A program made the translations under genes and the position numbers. Under the pieces are notes generated by a model that was given only the letters and a program-made list of their open reading frames with translations, was not told the DNA's origin and did no database searches. A DNA stretch of 64,000 bases from positions 1 through 64,000 of the forward strand of contig NZ_BJNM01000005.1 in the NCBI RefSeq assembly GCF_006539685.1, in the 5' to 3' direction. The number at the start of each line of letters is the position of its first letter. The stretch's first letter is position 1. Below, in pieces: positions 56,545-64,000 of this stretch. The stretch is from Gluconobacter oxydans. Lineage in GTDB: Bacteria > Pseudomonadota > Alphaproteobacteria > Acetobacterales > Acetobacteraceae.

Positions 56545-57750
56545 TCACACGAATAGCCCCGCAATCACCGCACTCATCGCATTGGACAGCGTCCCCGCCG
56601 CCACGGCCCGCACCGCCAGCGACGCCACATCCGTCCGCCGGCGCGGCTCCGCACTCCCGAATGCCCCGATCAGAATCCCGATCGTCGAGATGTTCGCAAA
56701 CCCGCACAGCGCAAAGGACAGGATCGTAATCGTCCGCTGCGACAGCGCATGCGCATGGATCAGCGGCGACAGGTTCACATAAGCCACGAACTCGTTGAAC
56801 GCGATCTTCTGCCCAAGCAGTCCGCCCGCCACGATACATTCGCTCCACGGCACCCCGAGCAGCCAGGCAAACGGCGCAAACACCGTCCCCAGGATGCGCG
56901 CCAGAGACAGCCCGACCGCCCCCAGAATCCCGTTCGCCAGCGCAATCAGCCCCACGAACGCAATCAACACAGACCCCACAGCCACCGCGATTTTCGCGCC
57001 ATTCATAGCGCCATCCGCAATCGCCTCGAACATGCTGTGATGCCCGTGATCCGCCCCGGCAATCTGCGCATCGGACCGGCGCGGCCCCGGAAACAGAATG
57101 CGCGAGAACAGCAGCCCCCCCGGGATCGCCATGAAAGACGCCGCCAGCAGGTTCTCCATCGGCACACCGAGCGACGCATATCCCGCCAGCACGGACCCCG
57201 CGATGGAAGACGTCCCGCTGCACAGAACCGTCGCCAACTCCCCTTCCGACATCTCCGCCAGACAGGTCTGAAGCGCGATCGGCATCTCGCTCTGTCCCAG
57301 AAAAATCGTCAGCACCGCCGAGAACGATTCGAGCCCCGTCGTCCCCAGCACGCGCGACAGCGCCCCGCCAATCAGCTTCGAGAGGAACTGCAACACGCCC
57401 CAGTGCTGCAACAGCCCCAGAAGGGCTGCGACATAAACGATCTCCGGCAGAACCTTGAGCGCGAAGACGAAACTGTCATTGCCAAACAGCCCGTTCATCT
57501 TCGGCCCCACCAGCCCGCCGAAAAGGAATGCACTGCCCACATCCCCGTAAGACAGGACCTTCGTCACCGCATCGGACATCAGATGCAGCCCATGCGCACC
57601 CGCCGGCACCCACAGAACGACCGCCGCAATCAGCACCTGCAACAGCAGCGCCCGTCCTACGAAAGGCCAGTCAATGGCCCGGCGGTTGGTGGACAAAAGC
57701 GCACCCAGAATCAGAAGACCGGCCATGCCGACAAGGACGCGCAGGATCAC
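56545..57750 (-). CDS. Concentrative nucleoside transporter (NupC/CNT family)
   Basis: 401 residues, about ten hydrophobic helices. GQSEMPIAL, the KIAFNEFVAY motif and CGFANISTIGI are the CNT signature, so it takes up nucleosides with H+ or Na+. GTG 57750 is chosen because GAGGAG lies 9 nt before it; the TTG 57771 upstream is not supported. It is monocistronic, with the 100-bp gap to sodC and about 157 bp to the glutathione peroxidase. Confidence 0.9.
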   Translation of the reverse strand: MILRVLVGMAGLLILGALLSTNRRAIDWPFVGRALLLQVLIAAVVLWVPAGAHGLHLMSDAVTKVLSYGDVGSAFLFGGLVGPKMNGLFGNDSFVFALKVLPEIVYVAALLGLLQHWGVLQFLSKLIGGALSRVLGTTGLESFSAVLTIFLGQSEMPIALQTCLAEMSEGELATVLCSGTSSIAGSVLAGYASLGVPMENLLAASFMAIPGGLLFSRILFPGPRRSDAQIAGADHGHHSMFEAIADGAMNGAKIAVAVGSVLIAFVGLIALANGILGAVGLSLARILGTVFAPFAWLLGVPWSECIVAGGLLGQKIAFNEFVAYVNLSPLIHAHALSQRTITILSFALCGFANISTIGILIGAFGSAEPRRRTDVASLAVRAVAAGTLSNAMSAVIAGLFV

Positions 57751-57907
57751 GCAGGCAAACTCCTCACCCAAAAACAGAACGACGCACCCGGAACTGAACC
57801 TGAAACGACCTGAACCTGTCCGTCATGTCACGTCCTGTCCACCCCTCCTCTCTCGCCTGCACGCCCCCGAACCGCTAGGATGCCGCCGACTGATAGGGAG
57901 AAGCCCC

Positions 57908-58402
57908 ATGACCTGTGCCTATGATTTCAGCCTTCCCGGCCTGTCCGGCGACACGATCGACCTCTCGGCCTATCGCGGACGACCGCTGCTGATCGTCAAC
58001 ACGGCATCAAAATGCGGCTTCACTCCCCAGTACGAAGACCTCCAGCACCTCTGGTCCCGCTATGGCCGCGACTACCCCGAAGGCCTGATGATCATCGGCG
58101 TGCCGTCAAACGATTTCGGCCAGCAGGAACCCGGCTCGTCGGAAGACATCAAGAATTTCTGCCACCGCAATTACGGCGTGAGCTTCCCCATGACCGCACG
58201 CCAGCATGTGCGCGGCCCCGAAACCACTCCGCTGTTCCGCTGGCTGGACAAACAGGGTGGCTTCCTCGCCCGCCCGCGCTGGAATTTCTACAAATACCTG
58301 ACCGACCGCGACGGCAATCTGGCCAACTGGTTCACGCCCCTGGCCAAGCCCGCCTCAAACCGCGTCGAGGAAGCCGTCCGCAAGGTCCTGCTGGATCACT
58401 GA
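57908..58402 (+). CDS. Glutathione peroxidase family protein
   Basis: 164 residues. The peroxidatic Cys is in ASKCGFTPQY, with the family Gln region (FGQQEPGS) and RWNFYKYL near the end, a WNF motif. It reduces H2O2 or organic peroxides with a thiol, more likely thioredoxin or glutathione than selenium. ATG 57908 is the first with a protein-like start. Its last 7 bp overlap the convergent DUF4112 gene. Confidence 0.94.
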   Translation: MTCAYDFSLPGLSGDTIDLSAYRGRPLLIVNTASKCGFTPQYEDLQHLWSRYGRDYPEGLMIIGVPSNDFGQQEPGSSEDIKNFCHRNYGVSFPMTARQHVRGPETTPLFRWLDKQGGFLARPRWNFYKYLTDRDGNLANWFTPLAKPASNRVEEAVRKVLLDH

Positions 58403-58785
58403 CCCCTGAGCCGCCCCGCAAGCGCGGCTTCGATCAGCGCAATATTCCGCAGATCGGCCTTGAAAACCGTATCAAACAGATCCCCCGCCAGCGGTACGAG
58501 ACCCACCACGGCCTCGATCGCCACATTGCCCAGCATCCGCTGCACGGTCTGGCGATCAACACCCATCCGGCGCCCTTCCCAGACAATATAAAGCGACAGC
58601 GCCGTCCCGATCAGCGCCCCGCCCCCCGGCAGAAGCCCGAGCAGCGTGTCCAGCCCCGCCCGCAGCCGCAGACCCGGAATCCGCGCGGCAGAGTTCAGAA
58701 GCCAGGCCAGACGCCGGATCCGATCCAGCCTCAGACGAAGCTCGGCGACACTCACAGGCGGCGAAATCGTTGAAAAATCGGTCAT
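58396..58785 (-). CDS. DUF4112 family membrane protein
   Basis: 129 residues. Contains LRLRAGLDTLLGLLPGGGALIGTALSLYIVW and VGLVPLAGDLFDTVFKADLRN in pieces, the DUF4112 pattern with two amphipathic membrane segments. No function is known. ATG 58785 is chosen over an extension to 58866 that is not protein-like. The end overlaps the glutathione peroxidase. Confidence 0.88.
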   Translation of the reverse strand: MTDFSTISPPVSVAELRLRLDRIRRLAWLLNSAARIPGLRLRAGLDTLLGLLPGGGALIGTALSLYIVWEGRRMGVDRQTVQRMLGNVAIEAVVGLVPLAGDLFDTVFKADLRNIALIEAALAGRLRGQ

Positions 58786-58891
58786 GGCACCCCCTATCAC
58801 GCAACATCGACAGGGAAGTTCGTCTTTTTTCCTTGAACAACCGTATCGAAAGCCGCCACAGTTCAAGTCAGAAATGTGACAGGAGACATTT

Positions 58892-59137
58892 ATGAAGGAC
58901 TCACCCCTCCGCCCGATCCTGCCCCTTCTGGTTGTCGCCGCCCTCGGCGCACTGACCCCGGCCGTGGCCCATCACGTCACGACCTTCCTCGGCCTGTCCG
59001 GCATCTTCTGGGCCAGCGCCATGCTGATGCTTGAAGTCACGCTGCTCTGCATCGGCCTTGCCGCGATCCGCCCCACGATCCAGCAGCCCGCCAGAGCCGA
59101 AACGCCCCTGCACAACCGCGAAACGGTTCTGCGCTGA
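58892..59137 (+). CDS. Small two-helix membrane protein, unassigned
   Basis: 81 residues. Two hydrophobic segments (LPLLVVAALGALTPAV; WASAMLMLEVTLLCIGLAAI) and a basic tail. A GGAG site lies just before ATG 58892, so translation is credible. I recognise no family. It lies upstream of murJ, in the same direction, but with a 76-bp gap. Confidence 0.65.
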   Translation: MKDSPLRPILPLLVVAALGALTPAVAHHVTTFLGLSGIFWASAMLMLEVTLLCIGLAAIRPTIQQPARAETPLHNRETVLR

Positions 59138-59213
59138 AGCCCATCCGTCACAGTGCGCTTTTCCTGTAACGGAGGATATGTCGCGGCGCTGAATGATCGG
59201 CTAGGATCGGGAA

Positions 59214-60770
59214 ATGCTTCGCAATTTCCTGACAGTCGGCAGCTGGACCATGCTTTCGCGTGTCCTCGGCCTCGTTCGTGACCAGCTTCTCGCCGCGTTC
59301 CTTGGTGCCGGCCCCGTTCAGGATGCCTACCTGATCGCGCTTCGGCTGCCCAACATGTTCCGGCGCCTCTTCGGCGAAGGCGCGTTCAACGCCGCCTTCG
59401 TTCCGATGTTCACCGAACGCTACGAAACAAAGGGCCACCAGTCCGCCCTGCGCTTCGCGGGACAGGCCCTGTCCGGACTGATGCTCTGGCTCGCTTTGCT
59501 GACCATCCTGGCTGAAATCTTCATGCCGCTGGTCGTGAGTTTCATCGGCTCGGGCCTCACCGGCACCCGTTTCGAAACCGCGGTGCACCTGTCGCGAATC
59601 ACGTTCCCCTACATGCTGCTGATCTGCGGCGCAGCGCTCGTCTCCGGCGTGCTGAACGGCCTCGGCAAGTTCACCGCAGCGGCCGCCGCCTATGTCACCT
59701 TCAACATCATCGGCATCGCCGCCATCCTCCTCGGCGCACTGGTCTGGCACAATACCGCCGTCGTCAGTGCCTGGGGCGTGACGCTCTCTGGCGTCGTCCA
59801 GCTCGGCGCCCTGTACTGGGCCGCCCGACGCGCCGGCATGGCTCCTCACCTGACATGGCCCAGCCTGTCGCCCGACATGCGCGCCCTCCTGCGCCGCATG
59901 GGCCCCGGCCTCGTCGGCTCCGGCGTCACCCAGATCAACCTGACCGTCGACACCATCATTGCCACGCACCTACCCGTCGGCACACCCTCGATCCTGTATT
60001 TCGCCGACCGCATCAACCAGCTCCCGCTTGGCGTGCTGGGCTCGGCGGCGGGCACGGCGCTGCTGCCACTCCTGACGCGCCACATCGCCAATAACGACCG
60101 CGCTGCCGTCCATTCGAGCCTCAACCGCGCCATCGACTACACGCTGCTCCTGACGCTCCCCGCCATGATCGGCATGATCGTTTTGGCCTCCCCCATCATG
60201 GCCGCCCTGTTCGGCTACGGCCATTTCACCGTCAGCGACGCCATCCTCTCCGGACAATGCCTTCAGGCCTACGCGCTCGGCCTGCCCGCCTTTGTCCTCA
60301 TCAAGGTCCTCTCCCCGGCCTTCTTCGCGGAAGGCGACACCGTCACCCCCGTCCGCATCGGCTTCTTCACACTGGCGCTGAACCTCGTCCTCAACCTTCT
60401 GCTCTATCGCCCGCTCGGCCATATCGGCCCGCCGCTGGCCAGCACGATCGCCGCTTTCGTCAACTGCACACTGCTCGCCGTCATCCTGCACCGACGCGGC
60501 CTCTTCATCGCAGACCCGCTCCTGAAAGGCCGCGCCCTGCGCATTGCCGGTGCCGGCATCATGATGGCCCTGTGGGTCGCGGCCGCCGAAAAGCTCGTTG
60601 CCCCCGGCCTGCCCGCCTGGCACGGCGTGTGGCGTCTGGGCATGCTCACGGCGCTGATAATCTTCGGCGTGCTCGTCTACGCCGTGATGCTCGACGCCCT
60701 GAAAGTGGTGCGCCTGCGTGACGCCACCGTGGCTTTCCAGTCACGCCTGAACCGCCGACGCGCCCGCTGA
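59214..60770 (+). CDS. murJ: Lipid II flippase MurJ (MviN)
   Basis: 518 residues, about 14 hydrophobic helices. LRNFLTVGSWTMLSRVLGLVRDQLLAAFLGAG and RLPNMFRRLFGEGAFNAAFVPMF (seen in pieces) are the MurJ signature; GPGLVGSGVTQINL and FFAEGDTVTPVRI follow. It flips lipid II from cytoplasm to periplasm for peptidoglycan synthesis. It precedes mutS by 95 bp, an order widespread in alphaproteobacteria. Confidence 0.96.
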   Translation: MLRNFLTVGSWTMLSRVLGLVRDQLLAAFLGAGPVQDAYLIALRLPNMFRRLFGEGAFNAAFVPMFTERYETKGHQSALRFAGQALSGLMLWLALLTILAEIFMPLVVSFIGSGLTGTRFETAVHLSRITFPYMLLICGAALVSGVLNGLGKFTAAAAAYVTFNIIGIAAILLGALVWHNTAVVSAWGVTLSGVVQLGALYWAARRAGMAPHLTWPSLSPDMRALLRRMGPGLVGSGVTQINLTVDTIIATHLPVGTPSILYFADRINQLPLGVLGSAAGTALLPLLTRHIANNDRAAVHSSLNRAIDYTLLLTLPAMIGMIVLASPIMAALFGYGHFTVSDAILSGQCLQAYALGLPAFVLIKVLSPAFFAEGDTVTPVRIGFFTLALNLVLNLLLYRPLGHIGPPLASTIAAFVNCTLLAVILHRRGLFIADPLLKGRALRIAGAGIMMALWVAAAEKLVAPGLPAWHGVWRLGMLTALIIFGVLVYAVMLDALKVVRLRDATVAFQSRLNRRRAR

Positions 60771-60865
60771 CCCCATCCCGCCGGTTCACACACCGGCGGA
60801 GAGACGTTATTTTCCCATCCCCTTCCCGAAATGACAGCCCGGAGACCGGACCCATCGGCACCTTC

Positions 60866-63517
60866 ATGCCCCTGCCTACCGCCGAAAACGCCAGCCCCGC
60901 GATGGCCCAGTGGTTCGACCTCAAACACCAGGAACCAGACGCCCTCCTGTTCTTCCGCATGGGCGATTTCTACGAACTGTTCTTCTCCGATGCGCAGGCC
61001 GCCGCCATGGCGCTGGATATCGCACTCACCGCCCGCGGCACCCATCAGGGCGAGCCGATCCCCATGTGCGGCGTCCCCGTCGCGGCCGCCCCGGCCTATC
61101 TGTCACGCCTGATCCGCCGCGGCTTCCGCGTCGCCGTCGCCGAACAGACACAGGCCCCGCCGAAAAAAGGCGAAAAGCCCCAGAAAGGCCCGCTCGCCCG
61201 CGCCATTGTCCGCGTCGTCACCCCCGGCACCCTGACCGAAGACGAACTGCTCGAAGCCGGGCGCGCCAACCTGCTCCTCGCCATCGCCCGCAGTCCGGAA
61301 AAGCGCGCAAAGATGATAGGTGCGGCGTGGATCGACATCTCCACGGGCGCCTTTGAAACCGCCTCGGTCCCCGAAAGCGCCCTGCCCGAACTGATGGCCC
61401 GGCTCGACGCCGCCGAGATCCTGTCCGAACCCGACCTGATCCCGCCGGATTACGCCTCCCGACTGGCCCCCGTCGCCGTCCCCCCCACGCTCGACAGCGC
61501 CCGCACCCTGGTCGCCCGCGCCTATGGCGTCGCCCAGATTGACGCCCTCGGAGACTTCCCGCCCGAACAGGCCATCGCCTGCACCATGGCCCTGAACTAC
61601 GTCCAGCGCAGTCAGGCCGGAGCACTCCCGCGCCTCTCCCGCCCCATCCCGCAGGGCACGGATGGCGTCCTTGGCATCGACCCCGCCACCCGAGCCAGCC
61701 TCGATATTCTCCGCACCCGCGACGGCGAGACGAAACACAGCCTCCTCGGCGCCGTCACCCGCACTGCCACGGCCGCAGGCTCCCGCCTGCTTGCCCAGTG
61801 GCTCGCCTCCCCCCTGACCGACGCCACCGCAATCACGGACCGCCAGAACGGCTGGCTCTGGCTGCAATCCATTCCCGGCCTGTCCGGCGCTCTCGGCGAC
61901 ATCCTGCGCCGCACGCCAGACCCCGCCCGCGCCTTGGGCCGCATCTCCGCCGGACGCGGCCAGCCGCGCGATCTCGCCGCCATCCGCGACACGCTGATCG
62001 CCGCCAACGACATCACCGCCCTGTTCCAGCCCGCCTGCGACCCCAACACGCCCACGCTGATCCGCACCCTCACCGCAGGCCTCTACGGCCGCGCCGACAC
62101 CCTGCTGGAGCAGCTTCAGGCCGCCGTCGCCGAAACCCTGCCCGCCCGCATTGAAGACGGCGACTTCATCGCCCCCGGCTACAACGCCGAGCTGGACCGC
62201 TATCGCGGCCTGCGTGACGAAAGCCGCCGCATCATCGCCGCCATGCAGGGCGAGCTGTCCGAAAAATTCGGCGTCTCAAACCTGAAGATCAAACACCACG
62301 CGCAGCTCGGCTACGTGATCGAAGTCCCGTCCGCCGCCGGCACGAAACTGCGCGACAATCCGGAACTGTCCTTCCGTCAGGGCACGGCCAGCCTCGCCCG
62401 CTTCTCAACGGAAGAACTCGCCGGTCTGGACCGCGCCATCCTCGAAGCCGCCGACAAGGCGTCTGCACTGGAACGCCGCATCTTCGCCGAGCTCTGCGCC
62501 CGCATCCTGCAAACCCCGGCCCTCGATGAAGTCGCGGAGTTCCTGGCCCTCGCCGACGTCCTGCGCTCCTGCGGCCTGCTCGCCGAAGGCGGCTCATGGT
62601 GCCGCCCCACCGTCACGGACAGCACCGAGTTCAATCTCGTCGCCTGCCGACATCCCGTCGTCGAAGCCGCACTGGCCGAGTCGGGAAGCGCGGACGCCCG
62701 TTTCATCCCCAATGACTGCGCCCTGCCGCCCGAACACCGCGCCATGCTGCTCACCGGCCCGAACATGGCGGGCAAATCCACCTTCCTGCGCCAGACCGCC
62801 CTGGCCGTCATCCTCGCGCAGGCCGGCCTGCCCGTTCCGGCGAAATCCGCACAGATCGGCGTGGTAGACCGCCTGTTCTCCCGCGTCGGCGGCGCGGACG
62901 ACCTCGCCCGCGGCCGCTCAACCTTCATGGTCGAAATGACCGAGACGGCGGCGATTCTCAATCAGGCCGGCCCCAAGTCCCTCGTCGTCGTGGACGAGAT
63001 CGGCCGCGGCACCGCAACCCTCGACGGATTGTCCATCGCCTGGGCAACGCTGGAAGCCCTGCACACCCAGCTCGGCTCGCGGACAATCTTTGCAACACAT
63101 TTCCATGAGCTCGGTGCCCTGACCGAATTCCTCCCCCGCCTCGCCCCCTACACGATGGCCGTAAAAGAGTGGCGCGGCGAGGTGATCTTCCAGCACGAGG
63201 TCCGCCCCGGTGCGGCCCGCAAAAGCTGGGGCCTGCATGTCGCAAAACTGGCGGGAATTCCCCAATCCGTCGTCAATCGCGCCAGCCGCCTCCTCACGCA
63301 GTTCGAGCGCGAACAGGCCGATTCCCGCTCCTCGCTGCCCCTTTTCGAAGCCGTGGCAGAGCCGGAAATCCCCCCCGCGCCCGAGCCCGCAGCGCCCCCC
63401 ATTCCCACCCCGCTGGAAGACGCCATCAGGGCCCTGAACCCCGATGATCTCTCTCCCCGGGACGCGCTGGATGCGCTATACGAACTGAAACGCCTCGCCT
63501 CAGGAAACGGCACTTGA
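60866..63517 (+). CDS. mutS: DNA mismatch repair protein MutS
   Basis: 883 residues. Mismatch-binding FFRMGDFYELF near residue 35, clamp domain, Walker A GPNMAGKSTFLRQ, Walker B VVVDEIGRGTATLDG, the FATHFHEL segment and the C-terminal dimerisation helix. It recognises mispaired bases and recruits MutL. The stop overlaps a TTG start of glnD (TTGA). Confidence 0.98.
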   Translation: MPLPTAENASPAMAQWFDLKHQEPDALLFFRMGDFYELFFSDAQAAAMALDIALTARGTHQGEPIPMCGVPVAAAPAYLSRLIRRGFRVAVAEQTQAPPKKGEKPQKGPLARAIVRVVTPGTLTEDELLEAGRANLLLAIARSPEKRAKMIGAAWIDISTGAFETASVPESALPELMARLDAAEILSEPDLIPPDYASRLAPVAVPPTLDSARTLVARAYGVAQIDALGDFPPEQAIACTMALNYVQRSQAGALPRLSRPIPQGTDGVLGIDPATRASLDILRTRDGETKHSLLGAVTRTATAAGSRLLAQWLASPLTDATAITDRQNGWLWLQSIPGLSGALGDILRRTPDPARALGRISAGRGQPRDLAAIRDTLIAANDITALFQPACDPNTPTLIRTLTAGLYGRADTLLEQLQAAVAETLPARIEDGDFIAPGYNAELDRYRGLRDESRRIIAAMQGELSEKFGVSNLKIKHHAQLGYVIEVPSAAGTKLRDNPELSFRQGTASLARFSTEELAGLDRAILEAADKASALERRIFAELCARILQTPALDEVAEFLALADVLRSCGLLAEGGSWCRPTVTDSTEFNLVACRHPVVEAALAESGSADARFIPNDCALPPEHRAMLLTGPNMAGKSTFLRQTALAVILAQAGLPVPAKSAQIGVVDRLFSRVGGADDLARGRSTFMVEMTETAAILNQAGPKSLVVVDEIGRGTATLDGLSIAWATLEALHTQLGSRTIFATHFHELGALTEFLPRLAPYTMAVKEWRGEVIFQHEVRPGAARKSWGLHVAKLAGIPQSVVNRASRLLTQFEREQADSRSSLPLFEAVAEPEIPPAPEPAAPPIPTPLEDAIRALNPDDLSPRDALDALYELKRLASGNGT

Positions 63518-64000
63518 AAGAAACCTCTTTCTGGGGCGAAACTCCCTCTCTTTCCTTCGCTGACGATACGGATAAGCCCCTGTCTGACCGAACCGCCTCC
63601 CCCCCGTGCGACCCGGCCTCCTCCCTGCAGACCGCTCTCGATACGGCTGCGGCACAGGGGCAGACGACCCGCGAGAACGTCCTCTCGATCCTACGGCGGC
63701 ATCTCGGCAGCGGTAACGCCACTGTCCGTCGCGAGTTCGAAAAGCGCAGGATGTCGGGAATCGACGCCGCCCGCGCCCTCGCCCGCCAGGCCGACGACAT
63801 GGTTTGCGCGCTGGCCGAACTCGCCGCACAGAAACACGAATCCCCCGGCGAAACCCTCTGCCTCTGCGCCACCGGCGGCTACGGCGCGGGACTTCTCGCC
63901 CCCTTCAGCGACATCGACATCCTCTTCCTGATCCCCGGTGACCCGACCCCGGCCATGACCGCCCGGATCGAGTTCATCCTCTATGCCCTGTGGGATCTCG
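63514..64000 (+). CDS. glnD: PII uridylyltransferase, 5' part (runs off the window)
   Basis: 162 codons are in the window. The TTG at 63514 overlaps the mutS stop (TTGA). After an N-terminal helical region the nucleotidyltransferase core appears as GGYGAGLLAPFSDIDILFL, with the D-x-D metal pair. Most GlnD proteins have GGYGRG at the start of this motif; here Arg is Ala. GlnD uridylylates PII to signal nitrogen status. The mutS-glnD link is common in alphaproteobacteria. Confidence 0.9.
   Translation, partial: MKETSFWGETPSLSFADDTDKPLSDRTASPPCDPASSLQTALDTAAAQGQTTRENVLSILRRHLGSGNATVRREFEKRRMSGIDAARALARQADDMVCALAELAAQKHESPGETLCLCATGGYGAGLLAPFSDIDILFLIPGDPTPAMTARIEFILYALWDL

Overview
The window is high-GC alphaproteobacterial chromosome. 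The gene set fits an acetic acid bacterium (Acetobacteraceae, most like Gluconobacter): a cyoABCD bo3 ubiquinol oxidase, a three-heme quinol-type peroxidase, a class I lysyl-tRNA synthetase, HrcA/CIRCE-controlled groESL, a Suv3-like helicase, Hint-domain surface proteins and a murJ-mutS-glnD string. The assignment rests on gene content and base composition, not on a search. Genes are densely packed. Many neighbours overlap by 4 bp (ATGA, GTGA or TTGA), so translational coupling is widespread.

Layout. 1-1.1 kb: AT-rich phytanoyl-CoA dioxygenase-like gene broken by two frame changes at A-runs. 1.4-7.2 kb: ndk, an ABC-F ATPase, a surface-type protein combining AIDA-like repeats with a Hint domain, and an AI-2E-family permease. 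7.3-11.9 kb: sugar-nucleotide/lipid-carrier module (4,6-dehydratase, DegT aminotransferase and small membrane protein on one strand; WecA/WbpL-like transferase divergent). 11.9-17.3 kb: MarR regulator, M17 aminopeptidase, Suv3-like helicase coupled to an S4 RNA-binding protein, and ferredoxin fdxA. 17.5-21.4 kb: cyoABCD with a possible 26-codon leader ORF. 21.8-24.6 kb: Bax-inhibitor-1 protein, thpR, an Fe-S uracil-DNA glycosylase-like protein and marC. 24.6-28.4 kb: lysS, a C-terminally short mprF-like gene and marC as one tight operon. 28.6-34.6 kb: DinG-like helicase and a TonB-dependent receptor. 34.8-37.1 kb: groES-groL and a DUF4169 gene. 37.2-44.4 kb: dienelactone hydrolase, SDR, DUF2934, mtnP, hemF, Tat-exported protein, Smr protein, small DUF6582-like protein and secreted lipase. 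44.5-45.9 kb: AT-rich GT61-type glycosyltransferase. 46.1-50.5 kb: three-heme peroxidase, orphan DNA methyltransferase, mltA and a Tim44-domain protein. 50.7-58.8 kb: secB, hemD-hemC, tsaD-rlmJ-gpsA, sodC, nupC-type transporter, glutathione peroxidase and DUF4112. 58.9-64 kb: small membrane protein, murJ, mutS and the 5' part of glnD, which starts at TTG and runs off the window.

Functional links: respiration and peroxide defence (cyo, ccp, sodC, gpx), haem synthesis (hemF, hemC, hemD), envelope building (dehydratase/aminotransferase/WecA-like module, mltA, murJ, GT61, Hint protein), and lysyl-tRNA use (lysS with mprF-like). The most interesting items are the lysS-mprF-marC operon whose MprF lacks the distal half of its transferase domain, the barrel-less AIDA-repeat/Hint protein, the twice-shifted dioxygenase gene, the ThpR whose second HxTx histidine is alanine, and the leader ORF overlapping cyoA. 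I saw no tRNA, rRNA, CRISPR array or intact insertion sequence.
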